From assembly GCF_000239775.1 (NCBI RefSeq), contig NZ_CAFI01000037.1, forward strand, positions 23,996 to 87,995: DNA of 64,000 bases, read 5' to 3'. Both the position numbers and the translations under genes were made by a program. Positions 44,573-59,352 of this stretch are shown here, piece by piece (position 1 is the first letter of the stretch; each line of letters begins with the position of its first letter). The stretch comes from Bradyrhizobium sp. ORS 375. GTDB taxonomy: Bacteria > Pseudomonadota > Alphaproteobacteria > Rhizobiales > Xanthobacteraceae. The notes beneath the pieces were generated by a model. It searched no databases. It had not been told where the DNA came from and saw only the letters and a program-made list of their open reading frames with translations.

Positions 44573-46906
44573 ATGAGTTGTTGCGTGAAGGATAGAGACG
44601 TCAGGTGGAGCGTTTCGTTGGGATGTGTGAGCTCGCTGGCGCTCACGCTGGGTATCGGAGGCATTCCGCAGGCATATGCGCAGACCAAGCTTCCCGACGT
44701 GACGGTCGAGGCGCCGAAGCCGAAGACCACCAGGCAGACCACGCAAAGGAGCCAGGCGACCTCGACGCGCAACGTGCAGCGACGGGTCGCGGCGCGCAAT
44801 CTGCCTCCGAGGGCGCCGGTGCCCTACGTGACGCCCTCCACCGGAACGATCGGCGCGCCACCGTCGCCCTATGCCGGCGGCCAGGTCGCCAGCGGGGGCG
44901 GGCTCGGCCTGCTCGGCAACCGCGGCGTGATGGACACGCCGTTCAACCAGACGAGCTTCACCTCGCAACTGATCCAGAACCAGCAGGCCCGCACCATCCG
45001 CGACGTGCTGATCAACGATCCCTCGGTGCGCACGATCCAGGCCGCCGGCGGCGGCGCCGACAGCCTGTTCATCCGCGGCTTCTACTACGACAGCGGCGAC
45101 TACGCCTTGAACGGCCTGGCTGGAATTGCGCCGTATTATTCGACGGGCGCCAACTTCATCGAACGCGTCGAGCTGCTGAAGGGCCCGGCGGCTCTGCTCA
45201 ATGGCATGACGGTGGGCGGCACCGGTGCATCGAGTGGCGGCGCGGTCGGTGGCAGCGTCAACCTGGTGACGAAGCATGCGCCCGAGACGGATATCACGCA
45301 GCTGACGACGACTTACGCCTCGAAATCGCAGTTCGGCGAACAGGTCGACGTCAGCCGCCGCTATGGCGAGCACAAGGAATGGGGTGTCCGGCTGAACAGC
45401 ACCTATTCGAACGGCAACACGGCTTGGGACCGTCAGAAGGACGAGTTCGGCAATGCCCATCTCGCCGTCGACTATCACGGCGATAACGTGCGGATCGACG
45501 CGGATGTCGGCTACCAGGCCGATCAACTGAACCCGCCGCTGCGATTCTTCACCATCGGCGCGACCACGACCAGCATTCCGGCGCCGCCCTCGGCGGGCAC
45601 CAATTTCCAGGTGCCGTGGGCGTACTACGCTCCGACCGACTTCTTCTCGACGGTGAAAGGCGAGGTCGATCTCAATGACCGCATCACCGCCTATGCGGGA
45701 TTCGGCTATCACGACAGCAACATCAACTACCGCTATCCCTCGCCGGTGATCTCCAACAATGGCAATTTGAGCGGTCTGCCGTTGTCCGGGAGCGAAACCT
45801 ATCAGACCTTTGCGGGCGAGGCCGGGCTCCGAATGACGGTCGACACCGGGCCGGTGAACCACGCCCTCAATGTCGGCTATTCCGTCACCGATCGTACCTA
45901 TACCCAGCGCGTCGTGACCGCAGCGACCATCCCGGCGACGGCGTGGAACCTTTATGCCGATCCGAGCAATATCGCGCTGCCGGGATTCTCTTCCGCTCTG
46001 GCAGCCAATCAGCAGGTCGGCGCCAATCTGTGGAGCATCGGCGTCTCCGACACCATGTCGCTGCTGGACAAGCGGATCCAGCTGACGGTCGGCGCACGGC
46101 GGCAAACGGCGGGCACGGAGGTCGCGAACTATCTTCCCAATGGCGTGAGCCGGCCTTTCGCGGATACATCGGTCTGGACGCCGGCCTATGCGCTCGTGGT
46201 GAAGCCGGTCCAGAACGTCTCGCTCTACGCCAACTATATCGAGGGCCTGCAGACGCCAGCCGTCGTGACCGGCAATTTCACCAATGTGGGCACGGTGTTT
46301 CCGCCCGGCCAGACCAAGCAGGTCGAGGCCGGCATCAAGGTCGATTTCGGCCGCATCACGACCACTGTCAGCGCCTTCGATATCTCGCGGCCGAGCATCA
46401 TCAGCGTGACAGCTGCGGGCGCGACGCAGGCGACTCAGGTGCTCAACGGCCTGCAGCGCAACACCGGCGCCGAGTTCAACGTGTTCGGCGAGGTCATGCC
46501 GACGCTGCGGCTGCTCGGGGGCGTCGCCTATACGCACGGCGTCCAGGAGAAGACCCAGGGAGGAGCGACTGACGGCAAGCGCGCGATCGGCGTGCCGGAG
46601 CTCACCGTCAACCTCGGCGCCGAGTGGGATACGCCATTTGTACGCGATCTGACCCTGACCGGGCGCTTCGTCTATACCGGCGCGCAATACGTCAACGCCG
46701 CAAATACGCTGTCGTTGCCGGATTGGACGCGGGTCGATCTTGGCGCGCGCTACACGTTCAAGTCACCATGGAATGGCAAGCCGATCGTGGTCAGGGGCAG
46801 CGTCGAGAACGTTTTCAATACGGCGTATTGGGCGTCGGCCTATAGCGGCGTGATCACCCTGGGTGCACCGCGCACCTATCTCGTCTCGACCACCTTCAAC
46901 TTCTGA
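44573..46906 (+). CDS. TonB-dependent siderophore receptor
   Basis: 777 aa. A Sec signal ends AYAQT near residue 37, directly followed by a TonB-box-like sequence (LPDVTVEAP). The plug domain contains TIRDVLINDPSVRTIQAAGGGADSLFIRGF and FIERVELLKGPAALLNG, and the 22-strand barrel ends in the outer-membrane signal YLVSTTFNF with terminal Phe. A Pro/Thr/Arg-rich linker of about 60 residues separates the TonB box from the plug, longer than usual. The substrate is probably a ferric siderophore; the sequence does not show which. The PepSY gene upstream supports an iron role. Confidence 0.92.
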   Translation: MSCCVKDRDVRWSVSLGCVSSLALTLGIGGIPQAYAQTKLPDVTVEAPKPKTTRQTTQRSQATSTRNVQRRVAARNLPPRAPVPYVTPSTGTIGAPPSPYAGGQVASGGGLGLLGNRGVMDTPFNQTSFTSQLIQNQQARTIRDVLINDPSVRTIQAAGGGADSLFIRGFYYDSGDYALNGLAGIAPYYSTGANFIERVELLKGPAALLNGMTVGGTGASSGGAVGGSVNLVTKHAPETDITQLTTTYASKSQFGEQVDVSRRYGEHKEWGVRLNSTYSNGNTAWDRQKDEFGNAHLAVDYHGDNVRIDADVGYQADQLNPPLRFFTIGATTTSIPAPPSAGTNFQVPWAYYAPTDFFSTVKGEVDLNDRITAYAGFGYHDSNINYRYPSPVISNNGNLSGLPLSGSETYQTFAGEAGLRMTVDTGPVNHALNVGYSVTDRTYTQRVVTAATIPATAWNLYADPSNIALPGFSSALAANQQVGANLWSIGVSDTMSLLDKRIQLTVGARRQTAGTEVANYLPNGVSRPFADTSVWTPAYALVVKPVQNVSLYANYIEGLQTPAVVTGNFTNVGTVFPPGQTKQVEAGIKVDFGRITTTVSAFDISRPSIISVTAAGATQATQVLNGLQRNTGAEFNVFGEVMPTLRLLGGVAYTHGVQEKTQGGATDGKRAIGVPELTVNLGAEWDTPFVRDLTLTGRFVYTGAQYVNAANTLSLPDWTRVDLGARYTFKSPWNGKPIVVRGSVENVFNTAYWASAYSGVITLGAPRTYLVSTTFNF

Positions 46907-47009
46907 GGTCGGGCGCCGGCGCACCAGTGGGATCAGCGACGTGCAGGCCCAATTCGAACGGCCGGCACGTCGCGCGGTCCGCAGGCGCGGCTGAGTGCGG
47001 GAGTGGGAC

Positions 47010-47369
47010 ATGGCTGGGCCGCATCTGCCTGAGCGGATCGTGACTCTTTTTTTATCCAGTGATTACGCGCGGCTGGTCGGCGCGACGGTGTCCGAGCAGC
47101 TCGACTACATCGTCGACATCGCCTCGCTGCATACGCGCGACGAGCTGTTGCGCCGCCTGGGGCTCAATCGCGTCGTGGTGCGGCAGGTCGAGACGTGGCT
47201 CGGCTCTCACGGACGCCGCCTGCGCCGTCCGACCGAGAGCATCGACGTCGCGATGTGCGGATTGGAGTTCCGCAAACGGCGCATCCGGAGGTCGCGGCTG
47301 GGCGCGCGCCGGCGACGGCTGGATCCCAAGGCCGCTGCCGGGACGACGCCCTCCAAGGAGCCAGGCTGA
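47010..47369 (+). CDS. Hypothetical basic small protein
   Basis: 119 aa from ATG at 47010 (MAGPHLPERIVTLF); a start at 46995 is possible. The first 75 residues are helical (SEQLDYIVDIASLHTRDELLRRLGLNRVVVRQVETWLG) and the remainder is Arg/Lys-rich with low complexity. Other frames are also open here, so coding status rests on the well-formed N-terminal part. Not recognised. Confidence 0.4.
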   Translation: MAGPHLPERIVTLFLSSDYARLVGATVSEQLDYIVDIASLHTRDELLRRLGLNRVVVRQVETWLGSHGRRLRRPTESIDVAMCGLEFRKRRIRRSRLGARRRRLDPKAAAGTTPSKEPG

Positions 47370-47420
47370 CGATCTCACCGGCGGATCGGCCGCAGGGGGA
47401 TCTCCCGGCTCGTCCCATGG

Positions 47421-47440
47421 CCGTCCGGTTTTCCGGACGG
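47421..47440. promoter_or_regulatory. Upstream dyad 1 (8-bp perfect inverted repeat)
   Basis: CCGTCCGG, TTTT, CCGGACGG. Its centre is about 163 bp before the predicted sigma-54 start point of aceE. It could be an enhancer-binding site for the DctD-like regulator or a terminator for the small gene at 47010. Confidence 0.45.
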
Positions 47441-47471
47441 TCCTCCATGCCCGTTTCCGAAAGTCCAGACG

Positions 47472-47498
47472 CGCGACCGGCCGCAGCCGCCGGTCGCG
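47472..47498. promoter_or_regulatory. Upstream dyad 2 (10-bp perfect inverted repeat)
   Basis: CGCGACCGGC (47472-47481) and GCCGGTCGCG (47489-47498) are exact complements with a 7-nt spacer. The centre is about 108 bp before the predicted sigma-54 start, within the usual range for an enhancer site, and about 55 bp from dyad 1. Confidence 0.45.
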
Positions 47499-47565
47499 AC
47501 CGCGTGGGCCGGCAAATATCAGCCATTTGAGGGAGATGCGGACTTCTCCCAGCCGTTCCCCGCAG

Positions 47566-47582
47566 CTGGCACGGATGCTGCT
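47566..47582 (+). promoter_or_regulatory. Sigma-54 promoter upstream of aceE
   Basis: CTGGCACGGATGCTGCT fits YTGGCACGRNNNTTGCW at every defined position but one (C for T in the -12 block). The -24 GG and -12 GC have the required spacing. The start codon of aceE is 185 bp downstream. A sigma-54 activator is encoded at the end of the same gene run. Confidence 0.65.
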
Positions 47583-47766
47583 TTACGTGCCCCCAAACGA
47601 GCGCCAGCTCCAGAACAACGACGCGAGGGGACGTCCGGATGCCAGCTCACAGCCATCCCTGACCTGAGACGACCAGCCGGGCGTTTGCGCCCGCGCATCG
47701 CGTGTTCGCCGGATGCCGGCGGCTGCGCTTCTGGACGTGTGACTTCGGCATGCAGGGGAGACCAAG

Positions 47767-50454
<2,688 letters not shown>

Positions 50455-50478
50455 ACGCAGCGAGCCGAGGACCTAGCG

Positions 50479-52017
50479 ATGACTGACATCAGAGTACCCG
50501 ACATCGGTGACTTCAGGGACGTCCCGGTGATCGAGATCTTCGTCAAGCCGGGCGACAGCGTGAAGGCGGAAGACCCGCTGATTGCGCTGGAATCCGATAA
50601 GGCGACGATGGAGGTGCCGTCGCCGCGCGACGGCGTCGTCAAGGCCGTCATCGTCAAGGTCGGCGACAAGGTCAGCGAAGGCACCGTCGTCGTGCAGTTC
50701 GAGGACGCCGGCGCGGCGCAGGCCGAGGCGCGTCCCGTCGTCAGTGCGCCGCCGTCGCCGGTGAGTGCGCCGGCAGGTGTCGCCGAGGTGCGCGTGCCCG
50801 ACATCGGCGACTTCAAGGACGTTCCGGTGATCGAGATCTTCGTCAAGACGGGCGACAGTGTGAAGGCCGAGGATCCGTTGATCGCGTTGGAATCCGACAA
50901 GGCGACCATGGAGGTGCCGGCACCGCTGTCCGGCACGGTGCGTGAGCTCAAGGTGAAGGTCGGCGACAGGGTCAGCGAGGGGGCCATCATCCTGGTGCTG
51001 GCGACCGGCGAGACCGTCGTTGCAGCGAGCGCACCACCGGCCGCCGTCGCGCCCGCTGTCGCAGCGCCGGCTGCAGCTGCCGTCGACGACAGCGCATTCG
51101 TGCTCGCTTACGCCGGTCCTGCCGTCCGCAAGCTCGCCCGCGAGTTGGGCGTCGATCTCGGCAAGGTGAAGGGCACGGGCAATCACGGCCGCATCCTGCG
51201 CGAGGATGTCGAGGCTTTCACGAAAAGCGGCACTGCGCCGGGTAAGCCCCAAGCCGTAGCCGCGAGCACCGGAGGCGCCGGCCTCGATCTGCTGCCCTGG
51301 CCGAAGGTCGACTTCGCCAAATACGGTCCGGTCGAGCGCAAGGAGCTCGGCCGCATCAAGAAGATCTCTGCGGCGAACCTGCACCGCAACTGGGTGGTCA
51401 TCCCGCATGTCACCACGCACGACGAGGCTGATATCACCGAGCTCGAGCAGTTCCGCGTCAAGATGAACAAGGAGCTGGAGAAGAGTGGCGTGAAGCTCTC
51501 GCTGCTGCCGTTCATGGTGAAGGCGGCGGTCGCCACCCTGAAGAAATTTCCCGAGTTCAACGCCAGTCTCGACGGCGACACGCTGGTCCATAAGAACTAC
51601 TGGCACATCGGCTTCGCCGCGGACACGCCGAACGGCCTGATGGTGCCGGTGATCCGGGATGCCGACAAGAAGTCGATCCCGGAGATCGCCAAGGAGATGA
51701 ACGACCTCGCCAGGCTCGCGCGCGAGGGCAAGATCAAGCCGGAGCAGATGCAGGGCGGCACCTTCTCGATCTCCTCGCTCGGCGGCATCGGCGGCATCTA
51801 CTTCACCCCGATCATCAACGCCCCCGAGGTCGCGATCATGGGCGTCTGCAAGGGCTACTGGAAGCAGCATTCGAGCGATGGCCAGGCCTGGACGTCGCGT
51901 CTCACGCTGCCGCTGTCCTTGTCCTGGGACCACCGCGTCATCGACGGCGCCGCCGCCGCCCGCTTCAACGTCCACTTCGCCACCGTGCTCGCCGATCTCC
52001 GGCGCGTGCTGTTCTGA
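50479..52017 (+). CDS. aceF: Pyruvate dehydrogenase E2, dihydrolipoyl acetyltransferase, two lipoyl domains
   Basis: 512 aa. Two nearly identical lipoyl domains carry the lipoylation motif [10 protein letters not shown] at Lys41 and Lys141. A Pro/Ala-rich linker leads to the subunit-binding domain ([35 protein letters not shown]), and the catalytic domain ends with [15 protein letters not shown], with His485 as active-site base. It transfers the acetyl group to CoA and forms the complex core. It starts 24 nt after aceE. The strong likeness of the two lipoyl domains at DNA level points to recent duplication or gene conversion. Confidence 0.95.
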   Translation: MTDIRVPDIGDFRDVPVIEIFVKPGDSVKAEDPLIALESDKATMEVPSPRDGVVKAVIVKVGDKVSEGTVVVQFEDAGAAQAEARPVVSAPPSPVSAPAGVAEVRVPDIGDFKDVPVIEIFVKTGDSVKAEDPLIALESDKATMEVPAPLSGTVRELKVKVGDRVSEGAIILVLATGETVVAASAPPAAVAPAVAAPAAAAVDDSAFVLAYAGPAVRKLARELGVDLGKVKGTGNHGRILREDVEAFTKSGTAPGKPQAVAASTGGAGLDLLPWPKVDFAKYGPVERKELGRIKKISAANLHRNWVVIPHVTTHDEADITELEQFRVKMNKELEKSGVKLSLLPFMVKAAVATLKKFPEFNASLDGDTLVHKNYWHIGFAADTPNGLMVPVIRDADKKSIPEIAKEMNDLARLAREGKIKPEQMQGGTFSISSLGGIGGIYFTPIINAPEVAIMGVCKGYWKQHSSDGQAWTSRLTLPLSLSWDHRVIDGAAAARFNVHFATVLADLRRVLF

Positions 52018-52064
52018 GGATCGAGATGATGATGAGCACGAATCGCGCGGCGCGTGCGGTGCTC

Positions 52065-52200
52065 GCCTCTCCCCGCGCGCGGGGAGAGGCCGGATTGCAT
52101 CGTAGATGCAATCCGGGTGAGGGGGGCTATCCACGCACCGTGCTCGTGGAGAGAGCCCCTCACCCCGAGCCGCTCCCCGTGAAGGACGGGGAGAGGGAGC
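52065..52200. repeat. Palindromic dispersed repeat inside the pdh operon
   Basis: A perfect 26-bp palindrome (52065-52090, core CCCCGCGCGCGGGG), an inverted repeat CGGATTGCAT/ATGCAATCCG (52091-52115) and a third hairpin CTCCCCGT/ACGGGGAG (52173-52193) form one structured element between E2 and E3. A related copy lies at 63949-63990. It could act as an RNA-stability or attenuation element. Confidence 0.7.
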
Positions 52201-52276
52201 ACACCGCCGCCGGCGCAACAGATCGCCTCCAACCAGCAAACATGCGCGCACACACCGGAACGGCGGAGGCAACAGC

Positions 52277-54022
52277 ATGGCTCATCTGATCGACGTGAAG
52301 GTCCCCGACATCGGCGACTTCAAGGATGTCGCCATCATCGAGGTGCTGGTGAAGCCGGGCGAGACCGTGGCGGTCGACACCAGCCTGATCATCGTCGAGT
52401 CCGACAAGGCGTCGATGGAGATCCCGTCGTCGCACGCCGGCACCGTCAAGGAACTCCGGATCAAGACCGGCGACAAGGTCAGCGAGGGCTCGGTCATTCT
52501 CAGTCTGGAGACAACAGGCGCAGCCTCCAGCCCGGCGCCGGCTCCGGTCGCGCCGCCGCCGGCGGCAACTCCGGCGCCCGCGCCGATCGCGTCGTCCTAT
52601 TCCGGCAAGGCCGACATCGACTGCGAGATGCTGGTGCTCGGTGCCGGCCCGGGCGGCTACTCGGCTGCGTTCCGCGCCGCCGATCTCGGCATGAAGACGG
52701 TGCTGGTCGAGCGCTACGGCACGCTCGGCGGCGTCTGCCTCAACGTCGGCTGCATCCCCAGCAAGGCGCTGCTGCATACCGCCTCGGTCATCGACGAGGT
52801 CAAGCATCTGCCCGATCACGGCATCAGCTTCGGCGCGCCGCAGATCGACCTCGACAAGCTGCGCGGCTTCAAGGACGGGGTCATCAAGAAGCTCACCGGC
52901 GGCCTCGCCGGCATGGCCAAGGCGCGCAAGGTCGAGGTGGTGACCGGCGTCGGCAGCTTCCTGGATCCGCAGCATCTCGAGGTGACGGCCGGCAGCGGCA
53001 AGACCACGATCCGGTTCGCCAAGGCGATCATCGCCGCCGGCAGCCAGGCGGTGAAGCTGCCGTTCCTGCCTGACGATCCGCGCATCGTGGATTCCACCGG
53101 CGCGCTGCAGCTCAAATCGATCCCGAAGAAGATGCTGGTGATCGGCGGCGGCATCATCGGGTTGGAGATGGCGACGGTCTACTCCACGCTCGGCGCGCGC
53201 ATCGACGTCGTCGAGATGCTCGACGGCCTGATGCAGGGCGCCGATCGCGACCTGGTCAAGGTCTGGGAGAAGATCAATGCGCATCGCTTCGACAAGGTGA
53301 TGCTGAAGACCAAGACTGTCGGCGCCAAGGCGACCGACGCCGGGATCGAGGTCAGCTTCGAAGGCGAGCAGGCGCCGGCGGGGCCGCAGCTTTATGACCT
53401 CGTGCTGGTGGCGGTCGGGCGCAGCCCGAACGGCAAGACAATCGGTGCCGACAAGGCCGGCGTCGCCGTGACCGAGCGCGGCTTTATCCATGTCGACAGG
53501 CAGCTGCGCACCAACGTGCCGCACATCTTCGCGATCGGCGACGTCGTGGGGCAGCCGATGCTGGCGCACAAGGCCGTCCACGAGGGGCATGTCGCGGCGG
53601 AAGCCGCGCATGGCGAGAAGTCCTATTTCGACGCACGGCAGATTCCGTCGGTGGCCTACACCGATCCGGAAGTTGCCTGGGCCGGCAAGACCGAGGAGCA
53701 GTGCAAGGCCGAAGGCCTCAAGGTCGGCAAGGCGGTGTTCCCCTGGGCAGCCTCGGGACGTGCCATCGCCAATGGCCGTGACGAGGGCTTCACCAAATTG
53801 CTGTTCGACAGCACGACCCATCGCATCATCGGTGGCGGCATCGTCGGCACCCATGCGGGCGATCTCATCAGCGAGATCTGCTTGGCCATCGAGATGGGCT
53901 GCGAGCCCGCCGATATCGGCAAGACCATCCATCCGCATCCGACGCTCGGCGAATCCATCGGCATGGCTGCCGAGGTGTTCGAAGGGCATTGCACCGACCT
54001 GCCGCCGCAGAAGCGGAAGTAG
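52277..54022 (+). CDS. lpdA: Dihydrolipoamide dehydrogenase E3 with N-terminal lipoyl domain
   Basis: 581 aa, about 110 longer than standard E3 because of an N-terminal lipoyl domain (ESDKASMEIP, Lys44) and an Ala/Pro linker. The E3 part has the FAD site LVLGAGPGGYSAAFRAADLG, the redox pair Cys154/Cys159 in GGVCLNVGCIPSK, the NAD site VIGGGIIGLEMA and the C-terminal catalytic HPHPTLGESIGMAAE. Lipoyl-E3 fusions are known with AceE-type complexes of betaproteobacteria and Neisseria. It reoxidises E2 dihydrolipoamide to make NADH. The 259-bp gap before it holds the palindromic repeat. Confidence 0.95.
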   Translation: MAHLIDVKVPDIGDFKDVAIIEVLVKPGETVAVDTSLIIVESDKASMEIPSSHAGTVKELRIKTGDKVSEGSVILSLETTGAASSPAPAPVAPPPAATPAPAPIASSYSGKADIDCEMLVLGAGPGGYSAAFRAADLGMKTVLVERYGTLGGVCLNVGCIPSKALLHTASVIDEVKHLPDHGISFGAPQIDLDKLRGFKDGVIKKLTGGLAGMAKARKVEVVTGVGSFLDPQHLEVTAGSGKTTIRFAKAIIAAGSQAVKLPFLPDDPRIVDSTGALQLKSIPKKMLVIGGGIIGLEMATVYSTLGARIDVVEMLDGLMQGADRDLVKVWEKINAHRFDKVMLKTKTVGAKATDAGIEVSFEGEQAPAGPQLYDLVLVAVGRSPNGKTIGADKAGVAVTERGFIHVDRQLRTNVPHIFAIGDVVGQPMLAHKAVHEGHVAAEAAHGEKSYFDARQIPSVAYTDPEVAWAGKTEEQCKAEGLKVGKAVFPWAASGRAIANGRDEGFTKLLFDSTTHRIIGGGIVGTHAGDLISEICLAIEMGCEPADIGKTIHPHPTLGESIGMAAEVFEGHCTDLPPQKRK

Positions 54023-54070
54023 GCCGGCGAGACGCGACTTAGACAAGCGAGACCAGGGAGATCACATTCG

Positions 54071-55390
54071 ATGTCTGCAACCACTACAGCGGCCGCGGCG
54101 CCGAAAAAGCCGTTCTATCGGGTCCTCTATGTCCAGGTCCTGGTCGCCATCGTGCTCGGCGTCATCGTCGGCTGGGTCTGGCCTGAGCTCGGCAAGAACG
54201 AATGGATCAAGGCGCTCGGCGACGGCTTCGTCAAGCTGATCAAGATGGTGATCGCGCCGGTGATCTTCTGCACCGTGGTGTCGGGCATCGCCCACGTCTC
54301 GGAGGTCAAGAAGGTCGGCCGCGTCGCCATCAAGGCGCTGATCTATTTCGAGATCGTCTCGACCTTCGCGCTCGCGCTCGGCCTGATCGTCGGCAACTTC
54401 ATCCAGCCCGGCGCCGGCTTCCAGGGCCAGACCAACGCCGCGGCGGTCGCCAATTACGCCAAGCAGGCGAGTGAGATGAAGTCGGTCGACTTTGTGCTCC
54501 ATATCATCCCGGACACGGTCGTGGGTGCGTTCGCTCAAGGCGAGATCCTGCAGGTGCTGCTGTTCTCGATCCTGTTCGGCATCGCGCTGATGAGCCTCGG
54601 TGAGCGCGGTCACACCATGCGCGCCTTCATCGACGACGCCGCGCACGCGATCTTCGGCGTCATCGCCATCGTCGTGAAGGCCGCTCCGATCGGCGCGTTC
54701 GGCGCCATGGCCTTCACCATCGGACGCTATGGCCCACAGGCGCTCGGCAATCTCGCCGGCCTGATCGCGACCTTCTATCTCACCGCGCTCGCCTTCGTCG
54801 TGATCGTGCTCGGCATCATCGCCCGCATCGCTGGCTTCTCGATCTTCAAGTTCCTGAAATACATCAAGGACGAGCTCCTGATCGTGCTCGGCACCTCGTC
54901 GTCGGAGAGCGCGCTGCCGCAGATGATGGAGAAGCTCGAGCGCCTCGGCTGCTCCAAGCCGGTGGTGGGTCTGGTCGTTCCGACCGGCTACTCGTTCAAT
55001 CTCGACGGCACCAACATCTACATGACCTTGGCGACCTTGTTCATCGCCCAGGCGATGAACGTGCATCTCTCGTTCGGCGAGCAGATCACGATCCTGCTGG
55101 TCGCGATGCTGACCTCGAAGGGCGCGTCCGGCATCACCGGTGCGGGCTTCATCACCCTTGCCGGCACGCTCGCGGCCGTCCGGCCGGAGCTCGTTCCGGG
55201 CATGGCGATCGTGCTCGGCATCGACAAGTTCATGAGCGAGTGCCGCGCGCTGACCAATCTCTGCGGCAATGGCGTGGCGTGCGTCATCGTCGCCTGGTGG
55301 GAGGGCGAGCTCGACCGCGACAAGCTGCGCGCCGCGCTGGACCGCGACATCGATCCGTCGGATGTCGAAGTCGCGGTCACGACCGGCTAG
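54071..55390 (+). CDS. dctA: C4-dicarboxylate symporter DctA
   Basis: 439 aa, the normal DctA length. The N-terminus is [22 protein letters not shown]; the transport core has the serine-rich [17 protein letters not shown] loop, [15 protein letters not shown] and GKGASG-like [16 protein letters not shown], and [21 protein letters not shown] near the end. It imports succinate, malate and fumarate with protons or sodium across the inner membrane. Located 48 nt after the E3 gene and before malic enzyme, it supplies their carbon. A second, sensor-linked dctA may exist elsewhere. Confidence 0.95.
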   Translation: MSATTTAAAAPKKPFYRVLYVQVLVAIVLGVIVGWVWPELGKNEWIKALGDGFVKLIKMVIAPVIFCTVVSGIAHVSEVKKVGRVAIKALIYFEIVSTFALALGLIVGNFIQPGAGFQGQTNAAAVANYAKQASEMKSVDFVLHIIPDTVVGAFAQGEILQVLLFSILFGIALMSLGERGHTMRAFIDDAAHAIFGVIAIVVKAAPIGAFGAMAFTIGRYGPQALGNLAGLIATFYLTALAFVVIVLGIIARIAGFSIFKFLKYIKDELLIVLGTSSSESALPQMMEKLERLGCSKPVVGLVVPTGYSFNLDGTNIYMTLATLFIAQAMNVHLSFGEQITILLVAMLTSKGASGITGAGFITLAGTLAAVRPELVPGMAIVLGIDKFMSECRALTNLCGNGVACVIVAWWEGELDRDKLRAALDRDIDPSDVEVAVTTG

Positions 55391-55395
55391 CGATC

Positions 55396-55432
55396 GAAGG
55401 GCCGGGACTGGCGCGGCCAGTCCCGGCCCTTC
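55396..55432 (+). terminator. 16-bp perfect hairpin after dctA
   Basis: GAAGGGCCGGGACTGG and its exact complement are separated by CGCGG, starting 5 bp after the dctA stop. No T-run follows, so it may be a partial terminator or an mRNA-stability structure that sets dctA above malic enzyme in expression. Confidence 0.7.
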
Positions 55433-55459
55433 GCAGATGAGCATGTGAGTTCGGGGACC

Positions 55460-57725
<2,266 letters not shown>

Positions 57726-57742
<17 letters not shown>

Positions 57743-57809
57743 CGCTGGCGACATGACGCTGGCGGAGTGAAGCTGGCGGAGTGAAGCTGGCGGAGTGAAG
57801 CTGGCGGAG
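57726..57809 (+). repeat. Six tandem 14-bp units, each starting TGA
   Basis: Units read tgacgctggcgaca (two copies), tgacgctggcggag (one) and tgaagctggcggag (three). The array spans the maeB stop (57740-57742) and the gap to ndh. Because 14 is not a multiple of 3, successive TGAs fall in all three frames. Confidence 0.9.
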
Positions 57810-57847
57810 TGACATCGGCGCCACGGCCACGCTTGGGGAGATTGATG

Positions 57848-59170
57848 ATGGCCGTTGCGCAGTCCGGAGTTCCTCGTGTCGTGATCGTCGGCGGCGGCGC
57901 CGGAGGCCTGGAGCTGGCGACCCGGCTCGGCGACAAATACGGCCGCAAGGGCAGGCTCGACGTCACGCTGGTCGAGCGCAACCGAACCCATGTCTGGAAG
58001 CCGAAGCTGCACGAGATCGCCGCCGGCAGCATGGACATCTCGGCGCATGAGGTCGACTATCTGGCGCAGGCCTATTGGCACGGCTTCCACTACCGCATCG
58101 GCGACATGATCGGGCTCGACCGCGATAAGCGCGAGGTGCTGGTCGCGCCCTACCTCGACGCCGAGGGGCGCGAGGTGACGCCGCAGCGGACCATCCCCTA
58201 TGACGTGCTCGTCATCTCGGTTGGCAGCCAGAACAACGATTTCGGCACGCCCGGCGTGGTCGATCACGCCATCAAGCTGGAATCGCAGCGTGACGCCCGG
58301 CGCTTTCACGAGCGCATGATCAACGCCTGCATCCGCGCTCATTCGCAATCCTCGCCGATCGCGCTGCATCAGCTCAAGGTCGCGATCATCGGCGCCGGCG
58401 CGACCGGCGTCGAACTGGCGGCCGAGCTGCATCGCACGACGCGCGAGGTGGTGGCCTACGGGCTCGACCAGGTCGACGCCGAGAAGGACATCAAGATCAC
58501 GTTGATCGAGGCCGCGCCCCGGGTGCTCCCGGCCTTGCCGGAGCGGGTGTCGAGCGAGACCGGCAAGCTGCTGGAAAAGCTCGGCGTCGAGGTGCTGGTC
58601 GGCGCCAAGGTCGCCGAGGTCGGGGCTGACCGCGTCAGTCTCGCCGATGGCCGCGTCATTCCGGCCGAGCTGATCGTCTGGGCCGCCGGGGTCAAGGCGC
58701 CTGACTTTCTCAAGGATATCGCTGGGCTGGAGACCAATCGCATCAACCAGCTCGTGGTCAAGCAGACCCTGCAGACGACGCGCGACGAGCGCATCTTCGC
58801 CATCGGCGACTGCTCGGCCTGCTCCTGGGGCACGCGCGGCAACGTGCCGCCGCGGGCGCAGGCCGCGCACCAGCAGGCCTCGCATCTCTACAAGCAGATT
58901 CCGCGCTTCGTCCGCGGCGAGCCGCTGTCGGACTACCGCTATCGCGACTTCGGCTCGCTGGTGTCGCTCGGCGAGTTCAGCACCGTGGGCTCGATGATGG
59001 GGGCGCTGGTCGGCGGCAATCTGGTGTTCGAGGGCATGTTCGCGCGCATGATGTATCTGTCGCTCTACAAGATGCATGAATACGCGCTGCACGGCCTCGC
59101 CAAGGTCACGCTGGACACGCTGGCGCGCCTGATCACCCGCCGCACCGAGCCGCATGTGAAGCTGCATTGA
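57848..59170 (+). CDS. ndh: Type II NADH dehydrogenase (NDH-2)
   Basis: 440 aa from the second of two adjacent ATGs, 7 nt after GGGGAG. FAD-binding GGGAGGLELATRLG at the N-terminus, a second Rossmann motif VAIIGAGATGVELAAELHR for NADH, LIVWAAGVKAP and FAIGDCSACSW, and a C-terminal hydrophobic segment for membrane attachment (GSMMGALVGGNLVFEGMFARMMYLSLYKMHEYAL, read in parts). NDH-2 passes electrons from NADH to quinone without pumping protons. Placed after the pyruvate dehydrogenase and malic enzyme genes, it would relieve the NADH load they create. Confidence 0.93.
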   Translation: MAVAQSGVPRVVIVGGGAGGLELATRLGDKYGRKGRLDVTLVERNRTHVWKPKLHEIAAGSMDISAHEVDYLAQAYWHGFHYRIGDMIGLDRDKREVLVAPYLDAEGREVTPQRTIPYDVLVISVGSQNNDFGTPGVVDHAIKLESQRDARRFHERMINACIRAHSQSSPIALHQLKVAIIGAGATGVELAAELHRTTREVVAYGLDQVDAEKDIKITLIEAAPRVLPALPERVSSETGKLLEKLGVEVLVGAKVAEVGADRVSLADGRVIPAELIVWAAGVKAPDFLKDIAGLETNRINQLVVKQTLQTTRDERIFAIGDCSACSWGTRGNVPPRAQAAHQQASHLYKQIPRFVRGEPLSDYRYRDFGSLVSLGEFSTVGSMMGALVGGNLVFEGMFARMMYLSLYKMHEYALHGLAKVTLDTLARLITRRTEPHVKLH

Positions 59171-59352
59171 TGGGAGGATCCGCCGCAGCGATCGGCGCAG
59201 CAGCGCCGGGCTCAGGCGGCGGTCGCACGGCATCGCGGCGCCGGCCTCCGATTTTGCTGTCGCAAATTCCGGTGCAAGACCCTAGACTTAGGGCTGATAT
59301 GCGGGCGCGGTGGGCGCGGCCCGCCACCCCCTGGATTTGCCCGGCTCAGGAG

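Noticed and set aside
47164-47526. Reverse-strand frame over the small basic protein gene and the enhancer-like dyads
   Set aside because: No domain and it would run through the regulatory dyads; the forward frame has a more protein-like N-terminus, although that too is uncertain.
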